Assembly (NCBI GenBank): GCA_902785755.1 | Contig: CACZZO010000005.1 | Coordinates: 1 to 64,000, forward strand | Direction: 5' to 3' | Source of the DNA: an uncultured Bacteroidia bacterium | GTDB lineage: Bacteria > Bacteroidota > Bacteroidia > Bacteroidales > F082 | Length of the DNA: 64,000 nt | Part shown: piece after piece, positions 25,959 to 34,338 of the stretch | Position numbering within the stretch: position 1 is the first letter of the stretch | Layout: every line of letters begins with the position of its first letter | Position numbers and translations under genes: made by a program | The notes under the pieces: model-generated | What the model was told of the DNA's origin: nothing | Database searches by the model: none | The model's input: the letters and a program-made list of their open reading frames with translations, nothing else

Positions 25959-27503
25959 ATGGTAAAGTATCCAATTGGCATACAGACTTTTGAAAAAATC
26001 AGAGAAGATGGCTTTCTCTATTTGGACAAAACCGCTCTTGTCCATCAATTGGTGTGGAATGGCGGCTTTTACTTCCTAAGCCGCCCGCGCAGGTTCGGCA
26101 AGAGTTTGTTGCTTACCACGATGGAAGCCTATTTCCTTGGGAAGAAAGAACTCTTCAAGGGTTTGGCTATGGAAACTTTGGAAAAGGATTGGACGACCTA
26201 TCCTGTGTTTCGTATGGACTTCAATGCCCGCGATTATGTGGATATAAGTTCACTCATTGCCGAACTCAACAAGCACTTGGAGTATTGGGAAAAGGACTAT
26301 GGCGACGAGTTCAAAGGTCGTGAGCCGGAGGAGCGTTTCCAGCATGTGATTGACTTGGCGGTGGAAAAGACGGGAAAGCCCGTCGTCATCCTCGTGGACG
26401 AATACGACAAGCCTTTGCTTCAGGTGGCCGACAATGCCGAACTCCAAAACAGTTATCGCCGGAAACTGAAATCGTTTTATTCCGTAATCAAGACGATGGA
26501 TTCAAAGATACGGTTTGCTTTCTTTACGGGTGTGACCAAATTCTCAAAAGTGAGCATTTTCAGCGACTTGAACAATTTGGCCGACATTACCTTGGATTAT
26601 CGCTTTTCCGAAATCTGCGGCATTACTGAAAAGGAAATCCACGAGAACCTTGACGCACAAGTCCAAGAGATGGCCGAAGCCAATCGGTTGACCAAAGAAG
26701 AATGTTACGCCAAGTTGAAAGAGAATTATGATGGCTACCATTTCAGCGAAGAATCGGTGGGCGTTTACAATCCTTTCAGCCTTTTGAATGCGCTCAGTGT
26801 GAAGCGTTTCAAGGACTATTGGTTTGAGACAGGCACTCCAACCATTCTCGTGGAAACGCTGAAACGCACCAATTATGAATTGGAGAACTTGACCCGCAAG
26901 GAGGTCACAAGCGACCTTTTGGGCAGCCTTGATTCGATGGCTACCAATCCGCTGCCTCTGATGTATCAGAGCGGGTATCTCACCATCAAGAGTTATGACC
27001 CTCAATTCGACAATTACCTGTTGGGCTTCCCAAATGGCGAAGTGGAGCGAGGATTCGTGAAATTCCTGTTTTATCACTATGCGCCCATCCGTCCCGAGCA
27101 GTCCGCTTCTTTTGTCAAGGGGTTTGTTACGGAAGTTTGGGATGGTAGGCCCGAAGCATTTATGAAGCGTTTGGAAACATTCTTTGCCGACCAGAACTAC
27201 AAGGTTGCGGGCGATGCTGAACTCTATTTCCACAATGTGGCGTATGTCGTCTTCAAGATGGTCGGTTTTTATGTGGATGTGGAACGTCACACTTCCGACG
27301 GGCGTATGGATATGGTTGTGCAAACCAAGGACTATATTTACATCTTTGAGTTCAAGATTGACAAATCAGCCGACGAAGCCCTTGCGCAAATAGAGGAGAA
27401 GCAATATGCCAAGCCGTTTACCAATGACAGCCGGAAACTGTTTAAGATAGGAGTCAATTTCTCGTCTAAGACGAGGCGGATTGAGGGTTGGTGCATCGGC
27501 TGA
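25959..27503 (+). CDS. AAA-ATPase-like protein with C-terminal PD-(D/E)XK domain, paralogue 2
   Basis: The 514-residue protein opens KYPIGIQTFEKIREDGF, has the P-loop variant FLSRPRRFGKSLLLTT (about 35-50), Walker B VVILVDEYDKPLL (about 143-155), FFTGVTKFSKVSIFSDLNN, and a C-terminal nuclease-like DGRMDMVVQ followed by YIFEFKIDKSADEA. It closely resembles paralogue 3 at 36,522, including the DGY, VYNPFSLL and YWFE-GTPT segments. A TACCTTTG box lies about 25 bases before the ATG. No partner gene is conserved beside the copies. Confidence 0.88.
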   Translation: MVKYPIGIQTFEKIREDGFLYLDKTALVHQLVWNGGFYFLSRPRRFGKSLLLTTMEAYFLGKKELFKGLAMETLEKDWTTYPVFRMDFNARDYVDISSLIAELNKHLEYWEKDYGDEFKGREPEERFQHVIDLAVEKTGKPVVILVDEYDKPLLQVADNAELQNSYRRKLKSFYSVIKTMDSKIRFAFFTGVTKFSKVSIFSDLNNLADITLDYRFSEICGITEKEIHENLDAQVQEMAEANRLTKEECYAKLKENYDGYHFSEESVGVYNPFSLLNALSVKRFKDYWFETGTPTILVETLKRTNYELENLTRKEVTSDLLGSLDSMATNPLPLMYQSGYLTIKSYDPQFDNYLLGFPNGEVERGFVKFLFYHYAPIRPEQSASFVKGFVTEVWDGRPEAFMKRLETFFADQNYKVAGDAELYFHNVAYVVFKMVGFYVDVERHTSDGRMDMVVQTKDYIYIFEFKIDKSADEALAQIEEKQYAKPFTNDSRKLFKIGVNFSSKTRRIEGWCIG

Positions 27504-27653
27504 TTGTGCCCCATCCCGATTTGGAGGCTTGGGTTTGTGGATTGAGTTTTTTTTGAGGAAAAGTTGGTGATATTCAGCGAAGTATGCGCCCAAAACAATG
27601 GTCTTTGAAAAAAAGATTCGGAATGGAAGGAAATTTGTATTTTTGTAGCCATT

Positions 27654-29165
27654 ATGACAATCGACGAACTTAAAGACATACTCAATTGCGACGAAAGTTT
27701 TCGGATAGAACGAACTATGTCGACAGGCAATATGGACAAGTTTCAGGAGGCCATTTGTGCCTTTGCCAACGACTTGCCCAACTCGCGGAAGAAAGGCTAT
27801 CTGCTTATAGGTGTCAAGGATGATGGAAACATAGGCGGGCTGAAAGTGGATGATGCGCTGATGATTAAAATCAGCAGTATCCGCTCTGACGGCAATATAC
27901 TACCTCTGCCTATGATGACCACAGAGAAATTCACGTTTCCAGAAGGCGATGTGCTTGTGGTGGAGGTTTCGCCTTCGTTTGATACGCCTGTACGCTACAG
28001 AGGGCGTGTCTTCGTCCGTGTGGGGCCAAGGCGTGATGTGGCCAATGCGCAAGAAGAACGGGCTTTGGCCGAACGCTGTGCGGCCAGCCTGCCCACCTTC
28101 GACACACGGCCTTGCCGAGAGGCCAAGATAGACGACATCGACTGCGACATTATCAAAAACCAATACATCCCCAAGGCTGTCGACCCCGAGGTGCTTGCCG
28201 CCGACCAGCGACCACTAACCGAGCAGATGGCTTCGTTGCGATTGTGGAACCTGCAATGGCAGTGCCCTACATTTGCCGCCATCGTGATGTTTGGCAAAAA
28301 TCCAAAGTATTTCTTGCCTGGTGCATACGTTCAGTATGTCCGTTTCAAAGGCATCGACAATGGAGGCGAGATTATGAACGAGCGAAGATTTGAAGGCAAC
28401 CTTCACAATGTGCTGCCGCAAATCGAGAACTTCATCCGTGATGGTATAGTCACAAAACGCCCTGTGCCAGTGAGCATACTTCGCGAAAAAGACGTAAACA
28501 ACTACCCTTACAAGGCATTGCGTGAGTTAATGATGAATGCCTTGATGCACCGTGACTACCAATCGAATATGCCTGTGCGATTGTATCAATATGACGACCG
28601 CATTGAAATATCAAATGCAGGAGGGCTTTATGGCAATGCACGTCCCGAGAATTTTCCTCTCGTAAACGACTACCGAAATCCAGCCATCGCCGAGGTGATG
28701 CGCACTTTGAACTATGTCAATATGTTTAATCACGGCATTCAGGAAGTTCGTGCTTTGCTTAAGGAGAATGGGAATCCACCTGCCGAGTTTGAATTTAAGT
28801 TTGTCACGGCATTTCGTGTCATCATTCCTGATGGCAATCTTGCGGATGCCCAATTTGATTATGGATGGGAAAGTGAAGCAGAGCTTAGAACCCTGCTTGG
28901 AACCCAGCTTGGAAAGTATATCAAAGAATTGATAATCAGCCTACAAAAAGGAAATGCAAGTGCCTTGGAACTAAGGCTTGGAACAGAGCTTGGACCTTAT
29001 TTCAAGGATAAGACGCAGCGTTTGTTTGGTAAAGTGGTTTTGTCACCCGCATTGAAACATAATGTGATAGCTATGACCCATCCTGATGCACCCAAACACC
29101 CCCAACAGCAGTATTATCTGACAGAGAAGGGATTGGCCATATTGAAACTATTGGAAGAAAGGTGA
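27654..29165 (+). CDS. AlbA_2 (Schlafen-type) domain protein with HATPase_c_4-like C-terminal part
   Basis: The 503-residue protein starts with an AlbA_2 nucleic-acid-binding/NTPase domain: RTMSTGNMDKFQEAICAFAN, then KGYLLIGVKDDGNIGGLK (about 10-75). The centre has LMNALMHRDYQSNMPVRLY and DDRIEISNAGGLYG (about 285-325), typical of the ATP-binding segment in these proteins, followed by a helical tail. Members are often annotated as ATP-binding or transcriptional regulators and occur near mobile and defence loci. TATTTTTG lies just before the ATG. The type III restriction remnant follows 113 bases later. Confidence 0.78.
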   Translation: MTIDELKDILNCDESFRIERTMSTGNMDKFQEAICAFANDLPNSRKKGYLLIGVKDDGNIGGLKVDDALMIKISSIRSDGNILPLPMMTTEKFTFPEGDVLVVEVSPSFDTPVRYRGRVFVRVGPRRDVANAQEERALAERCAASLPTFDTRPCREAKIDDIDCDIIKNQYIPKAVDPEVLAADQRPLTEQMASLRLWNLQWQCPTFAAIVMFGKNPKYFLPGAYVQYVRFKGIDNGGEIMNERRFEGNLHNVLPQIENFIRDGIVTKRPVPVSILREKDVNNYPYKALRELMMNALMHRDYQSNMPVRLYQYDDRIEISNAGGLYGNARPENFPLVNDYRNPAIAEVMRTLNYVNMFNHGIQEVRALLKENGNPPAEFEFKFVTAFRVIIPDGNLADAQFDYGWESEAELRTLLGTQLGKYIKELIISLQKGNASALELRLGTELGPYFKDKTQRLFGKVVLSPALKHNVIAMTHPDAPKHPQQQYYLTEKGLAILKLLEER

Positions 29166-29278
29166 AATTGGTTCATACCGTAAAAACCAAGGAAATATGC
29201 TCTTTGGCGTCAAAGGATGGCTCTGTTTCCCAATATTTCCCTAATTTTGTCCCCCGTAAAACCTAACTTCGTTTTATT

Positions 29279-29602
29279 ATGCCCACGCTCAATTGGATAG
29301 GAAAAGAAAAGGTCGTGAACCATCATCTTGAAGTGCCTTACAGGGTGCTTGAACACCGCTATGGCTATCGAGCCGACAACACGGATGACAAGTCGTTTAC
29401 GGGTAGCGGCAATATGATTGTCCACGGCGACAACCGTGACGACCGTGACAACAGCGACAGCAAACGTAAACTTGAAGTGGGCAAGAAGTGGGCTTCCGCA
29501 GCGGGCAGCGACTATCGTTATTATATGGTCTTCGACAAGGTGAAGTTGGAAGAAGCCATAACGGTGAAAGAGTTGCTGAGCAGGATTGAGGCGATGAAAT
29601 GA
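29279..29602 (+). pseudogene. Remnant of a type III restriction-modification operon (Mod start joined to Res end)
   Basis: The ORF is 107 residues. Residues 1-51 (MPTLNWIGKEKVVNHHLEVP ... GSGNMIVHGDN) match the start of type III/adenine-specific Mod methyltransferases, where HGDN is normally followed by the catalytic domain. Instead it passes through a short linker into residues ~66-107 (EVGKKWASAAGSDYRYYMVF then EAITVKELLSRIEAMK), which look like the extreme C-terminus of a Res subunit. The simplest reading is a deletion of about 4-5 kb that removed nearly all of mod and res but kept one open frame. The product cannot methylate or cut. The family assignment rests on remembered sequence patterns. 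Confidence 0.55.
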
Positions 29603-29676
29603 AACAAGCATTTGTGACTTCTTTTTTTGAGCTTTCAAGTTAAGTTCGTACCTTTGCAGTCCAAATTTGATACCCT

Positions 29677-31986
29677 ATGGAATCCTTACCCGCATTATTC
29701 TCCGACCTTGCCTTAATTCTTGTCACGGCAGGTGTTACTACAGTGATTTTCAAGTGGCTGAAGCAGCCTTTGGTGTTGGGATACATCATCGCGGGACTGC
29801 TCATTGGGCCTTATTTTCCGTGGTTTCCAGTCATCAGCGACCACGAAAGCGTTGAGATTTGGAGCGAAATCGGAATGGTGTTCCTCTTGTTCGCCATCGG
29901 CTTGGAATTCAGTTTCAAGAAACTGAAGAAACAGGCTGGTACTGTGGGCATTACAGCACTGACGGAACTGGTTTCGATGTGCATCATCGGCTTTCTGTTC
30001 GGCAAGCTGATGGGCTGGTCGCAGATGGACAGCATTTTCCTTGGTGCTATGCTTTCAATGTCGTCGACAACGATTATTGCCAAGGCTTTCGACGACCTGA
30101 AACTGAAAAGCGAGAAGTTCACCGGCAGCGTCATCGGCGTTTTGGTGGTCGAGGATTTGGCCGCCATCCTTATGATGGTGATCCTTTCCACCTTGGCGGT
30201 TAGCACGGCCTTGAACGGCACCGAATTGCTGTTCAGCGTTTTGCGCCTCGTTTTCTTCCTTTTGGTGTGGTATGTCGGCGGCGTGTTCCTCATCCCGACC
30301 ATCCTGAAATGGTCGCGCAAGTTTATGTCGGAAGAAACGCTGACGGTGTTTGCCGTTGGCCTTTGTTTCTTTATGGTTTGGTTGGCTAACAAAGCCGGTT
30401 TCTCGTCGGCCTTGGGTGCTTTCATTATGGGCAGCATCTTGGCCGAAACGCTTGAGGCTGAGATGATTCACAAACTCACCACACCCATCAAGAACCTCTT
30501 CGGCGCGGTGTTTTTCGTGTCGGTGGGTATGATGGTCAATCCGTCCGTTTTGGTGCAGTATTGGTGGCAAATTTTGGTCATTACGGTGGCTGTAGTGGTG
30601 CTCAAGTCCTTGACTTCGGGCGTGGGAATGTTGCTTTCGCGCGACAACCTCCACAACGCCGTGCGTGCCGGAATGTGTTTCGGGCAAATCGGCGAGTTTT
30701 CGTTCATCATCGCCACGGTGGGTATGAGTTTCGGCGTGATCGACGACTTCCTTTATCCCATCATCGTTTCGGTGTCCATCATCACGACTTTCCTCACACC
30801 TTATTTGATAAAAGGCGGCGAACCGCTCTACAATTGGATCAACAAGAAGGTGCCCGAAAGTTGGACGCAGTTTTTCGGCAGCAAGGAGAAAAACCTGAAA
30901 ATCAAACGCGGCAACCAACTGACTATGAAGGATTTCGTTGTCGGTCGGGTGAAGAGTGCCGTGCTCTACTCGGCCATCCTTTTGGCCTTGATGCTCATCA
31001 CTTTCTCGCTCCTCGAACCTGTAATGAACAATGTTTTGCAGCCCTATTCGGGAGTGATTGTCCTTGCGGTTTTGTTGCTTGTCCTTTCGCCGTTCATCTG
31101 GGCGTTAGCCTTCAAGCGCGACTTGGACGAGGAGACCGTAAAAATGGTCAAGGAAAACAAGGCGAACAACCGAATGGTCAGGATTTTGTTTGCCTTGGGT
31201 TTCGTCATCGCTTGGGGTTTCACGGCGCGTGTGTTCCAGCACGGACTCAACGACGAGTTTTGGCGCTCGCTTAACATTCAGATGGACGACCTCGTCATTG
31301 CCGTTGTCGCTTCTTTGGCTTATCTCCTCATACTGAGGGGAATAAGTCCAGTAATGCACTGGTATGAGCGTATCGAGAAACGGTTTTTGGACAATATGAA
31401 CAACCGCCAAACGCTACATTCGTTTGTGGTGCCTGAGATTTTGCAGGAAAACTTCGTTTTGGAGAAAATGACGCTGAGTGCCAAGAGTATATATGCCGGC
31501 AAACACATCCGCGAGACCGACTTCCACGACGTTTACGATGCCAGCGTGGTGAGTGTTGACCGTGCCGATGAGGTCATCGACCTGCCGAGGCGCGACTTTA
31601 TGTTGTTTCCGATGGACGAAATCACGCTGTTGGGCACCGAGGAACAGTTGGCCAAGGTGCGCTCACGTATCGAGGTGGAGGACGACGTGCTCGTCAAAGA
31701 ACGGCCTGAAAGCGATGTCGACATTTATTGCTCGGTGGTGACCCAAGGCGACCGCTACGAGGGTGTGACCTTGCACGACTCCGACCTGCGTAATCGCTTC
31801 AATGTCTTTGTGATAGCCGTGGAACGCGGCGACGATTTCATCCTCAACCCTGAATCCTCCATCACCTTCCTCGATGGCGACAAAGTGTGGTTCGTGGCCT
31901 CCGAAAGCCACGCCAAGGAATTGCTCAATAGCGCCAAACAACCTGTCACAAATGAAAACGAAACAACATTAAACTCTAAACCCTAA
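29677..31986 (+). CDS. CPA2-family monovalent cation:proton antiporter with TrkA-C domain, copy 1
   Basis: The 769-residue protein has a 12-13 helix antiporter domain (VVLGYIIAGLLIGPY-type opening, GVLVVEDLAAILMMVIL, SALGAFIMGSILAET, IGEFSFIIATVGM) in residues 1-380. A second hydrophobic block follows (430-570). The C-terminal soluble region has two TrkA-C-like halves (about 600-670 and 680-760). It should exchange potassium or sodium for protons across the inner membrane, gated by the soluble domain. TACCTTTG precedes the ATG by about 20 bases. Copy 2 follows 25 bases downstream. Confidence 0.9.
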   Translation: MESLPALFSDLALILVTAGVTTVIFKWLKQPLVLGYIIAGLLIGPYFPWFPVISDHESVEIWSEIGMVFLLFAIGLEFSFKKLKKQAGTVGITALTELVSMCIIGFLFGKLMGWSQMDSIFLGAMLSMSSTTIIAKAFDDLKLKSEKFTGSVIGVLVVEDLAAILMMVILSTLAVSTALNGTELLFSVLRLVFFLLVWYVGGVFLIPTILKWSRKFMSEETLTVFAVGLCFFMVWLANKAGFSSALGAFIMGSILAETLEAEMIHKLTTPIKNLFGAVFFVSVGMMVNPSVLVQYWWQILVITVAVVVLKSLTSGVGMLLSRDNLHNAVRAGMCFGQIGEFSFIIATVGMSFGVIDDFLYPIIVSVSIITTFLTPYLIKGGEPLYNWINKKVPESWTQFFGSKEKNLKIKRGNQLTMKDFVVGRVKSAVLYSAILLALMLITFSLLEPVMNNVLQPYSGVIVLAVLLLVLSPFIWALAFKRDLDEETVKMVKENKANNRMVRILFALGFVIAWGFTARVFQHGLNDEFWRSLNIQMDDLVIAVVASLAYLLILRGISPVMHWYERIEKRFLDNMNNRQTLHSFVVPEILQENFVLEKMTLSAKSIYAGKHIRETDFHDVYDASVVSVDRADEVIDLPRRDFMLFPMDEITLLGTEEQLAKVRSRIEVEDDVLVKERPESDVDIYCSVVTQGDRYEGVTLHDSDLRNRFNVFVIAVERGDDFILNPESSITFLDGDKVWFVASESHAKELLNSAKQPVTNENETTLNSKP

Positions 31987-32003
31987 ACCCTAAACTCTAA
32001 ACT
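31971..32003 (+). repeat. Heptamer tandem repeat AAACTCT/AAACCCT between the antiporter genes
   Basis: Units read AAACTCT, AAACCCT, AAACCCT, AAACTCT, AAACTG. The first two units overlap the last codons and stop codon of antiporter copy 1. Copy number could vary by slippage, changing the distance between the genes. Confidence 0.7.
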
Positions 32004-32011
32004 GAATAACA

Positions 32012-34303
32012 ATGGAATCCCTACCCGCATTATTCTCCGACCTTGCCCTGATACTCGTTACCGCAGGACTTACCACCGTCATTTTCAAGTGGTTGAAACA
32101 GCCCGTCGTGTTGGGCTATATTATTGCCGGCTTCATCATTGGGCCTAATTTCGAGTGGTTTCCTGTCATTCAAGACCATACGAGCGTGGAAACGTGGAGC
32201 GAAATCGGTATGGTGTTTATGCTGTTCGGCATCGGTTTGGAGTTCAGTTTCAAGAAGTTGAAGAAAGTGGGAGGGACGGTAGGCATTACCGCGCTCACCG
32301 AATTGGTGACGATGTGCGTGGTTGGTTTTTTGCTCGGCAAAACCTTGGGCTGGAGCCAGATGGACAGCATTTTCCTCGGCGCGATGCTCTCGATTTCCTC
32401 CACCACGATTATCGCCAAAGCCTTCGACGATATGAAGTTGCACCGCGAGAAGTTCAGCGGCAATGTCATTGGCGAGTTGGTCGTCGAAGACCTTGAAGCC
32501 GTTTTGTTGATGGTGATTCTCTCCACTTTGGCAGTGAGCCAGTCGTTCAACGGTATGGAGTTGGTTACCAGTATGTTGAAACTGGCGTTTTTCCTTTTGG
32601 TATGGTTTTTTGGCGGCATTTTCTTGGTTCCGACGGTGCTGAAAAGGTCGCGCAAGTTTATGTCGGAGGAAACGCTGACGGTGTTTGCGGTCGGCTTGTG
32701 TTTCCTGATGGTTGTGTTGGCCAATTTGGCCGGCTATTCCTCGGCTTTGGGCGCGTTCATTATGGGTTCCATCTTGGCGGAAACGCTTGAGGCTGAGGCG
32801 ATTCACAAACTGACGACTCCCATCAAGAACTTGTTTGGAGCCATCTTTTTCGTGTCGGTCGGTATGATGGTCGACCCGCAAATTTTGGTCAATTATTGGT
32901 GGCAGATTTTGGTGGTTACACTTATTCTTCTCATTTTCAAGCCGCTGAGCAATGTGATTGGCCGTTTGATTGCGGGTTTGGGTTTGAAACAGGCTATGCA
33001 AGGCGGTTTCTGCTTCAGCCAAATCGGTGAGTTTTCGTTCATTATCGCCACGTTGGGACTGAGTTACGGCGTCATCGACGAGTTCCTTTACCCCATCATC
33101 GTTTCGGTGTCCATCATCACCACTTTCATCACGCCTTACGCCATCAAAGCGTCTGTGCCAAGTTACCAATGGGTGACGAAACATTTTCCCGAAAAATGGC
33201 TTAACAGACTGGAAAACAACGACTCAGGAATTAAGGTCAAGAGCGGTGAAAAGGTCAATATGGGCAGTTTTTTGGCACGTCAATTCAAGAACATCGTAAT
33301 CTATCTGGCCATCATTATCGCTGTGGTTTTCATTGCGTTTTTCGCGAGTTCGTTCATTATGAAATATGTGGGGCAACCGTGGAGCGGGGCCATCAGCACG
33401 GCCACGTCGTTGGTGCTGCTTTCGCCATTCCTTTGGGCGATGGGCTTCAAGCACACTTTGGTGAAAACCACGCATAAGTTGATGGATGCCAACAAGTTCA
33501 ACAAGACTTTGATTCTCATTGTCTTCATTTTGCGCTTCGTGATTGTGGGTGTCATTTCCTACTTTGTCATTCGCCATTTCCTCAACGGATTTTTCTGGCC
33601 GCGTTTAGGCGTGGGTTCGCCGTGGTATCAATTGATAAACATCGGTTTTGCATTGATTTTCACGGTGTTGCTCCGTGTTTTAAGCCCGGCAATGAAGTTC
33701 TACAAACGCATCGAGGACAGGTTCACCGACAACCTTAACAAGCGGCAATCGATGCAGGTGTTCACCATTCCCGAAATTCTTCAGGAAAACTGCCATTTGC
33801 AGAAGATGACGCTCAGCCCCGATAGCGATTATTCTGGTAAGTTGATCAAGGATACCGATTTCCGCGACAACTACAACGTGAGCGTGGTGAGTGTGGAGCG
33901 TGGCAAACAACTTTTCGAGTTGCCGAAGTCTGATTTTCAACTGTTTCCGTATGATAAGATTACGTTTGTGGGACACGAGGACCATCTGCGGTTGCTGTTG
34001 TCGAAAGTGGAGGTTTTTGACGAGCAACTGATTCAGGAACACGAAGATAGTGAGGTTGATTTGTATAAGGTTGAAGTGCGTCCCCAAAGTCCATACGTCG
34101 GCGTTGCCTTGATGGATTCTGGCTTGGCCGAAAAACTTGATGCTATGGTCATCGCCATCGAGCGCGACGGGCATTTCATCCTGAACCCATCTGCCCGAAT
34201 CACCTTCCAACCCGCTGATTTGGTGTGGTTTGTAGCACAAAAAGAAAAAGCCGAATTCCTGATGAACTACAATCCCGACACAATTCCCAACACCCAACCC
34301 TAA
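32012..34303 (+). CDS. CPA2-family monovalent cation:proton antiporter with TrkA-C domain, copy 2
   Basis: The 763-residue protein is a tandem paralogue of the preceding gene; the first 24 residues are nearly identical (MESLPALFSDLALILVTAG). It keeps the same layout: antiporter core, second membrane block and C-terminal TrkA-C-like region with VVSVERGKQLFELP. In the core, the segment that reads VEDLAAIL in copy 1 reads VEDLEAVL here, adding a negative charge inside a membrane helix. It has no promoter box of its own in the 25-base gap, so the two copies are likely cotranscribed. Confidence 0.9.
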   Translation: MESLPALFSDLALILVTAGLTTVIFKWLKQPVVLGYIIAGFIIGPNFEWFPVIQDHTSVETWSEIGMVFMLFGIGLEFSFKKLKKVGGTVGITALTELVTMCVVGFLLGKTLGWSQMDSIFLGAMLSISSTTIIAKAFDDMKLHREKFSGNVIGELVVEDLEAVLLMVILSTLAVSQSFNGMELVTSMLKLAFFLLVWFFGGIFLVPTVLKRSRKFMSEETLTVFAVGLCFLMVVLANLAGYSSALGAFIMGSILAETLEAEAIHKLTTPIKNLFGAIFFVSVGMMVDPQILVNYWWQILVVTLILLIFKPLSNVIGRLIAGLGLKQAMQGGFCFSQIGEFSFIIATLGLSYGVIDEFLYPIIVSVSIITTFITPYAIKASVPSYQWVTKHFPEKWLNRLENNDSGIKVKSGEKVNMGSFLARQFKNIVIYLAIIIAVVFIAFFASSFIMKYVGQPWSGAISTATSLVLLSPFLWAMGFKHTLVKTTHKLMDANKFNKTLILIVFILRFVIVGVISYFVIRHFLNGFFWPRLGVGSPWYQLINIGFALIFTVLLRVLSPAMKFYKRIEDRFTDNLNKRQSMQVFTIPEILQENCHLQKMTLSPDSDYSGKLIKDTDFRDNYNVSVVSVERGKQLFELPKSDFQLFPYDKITFVGHEDHLRLLLSKVEVFDEQLIQEHEDSEVDLYKVEVRPQSPYVGVALMDSGLAEKLDAMVIAIERDGHFILNPSARITFQPADLVWFVAQKEKAEFLMNYNPDTIPNTQP

Positions 34304-34335
34304 ACTTTCAACTTTAAACTTTCAACTCTCAACTA
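34296..34335 (+). repeat. Heptamer tandem repeat AACTTTC/AACTTTA before topB
   Basis: Units include AACTTTC, AACTTTA, AACTTTC and AACTCTC. They start at the end of antiporter copy 2 and run almost to the topB ATG. Confidence 0.6.
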
Positions 34336-34338
34336 AAA

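Noticed and set aside
31971..32003. CCCTAAA-like repeats as a eukaryotic telomere or contamination
   Set aside because: Only about five imperfect units lie between two bacterial antiporter genes and overlap the coding end of the first.
32030..33184. 384-codon minus-strand ORF inside antiporter copy 2
   Set aside because: It lies wholly within a clearly coding antiporter gene and has the low-complexity His/Gln/Asn content of a shadow frame.
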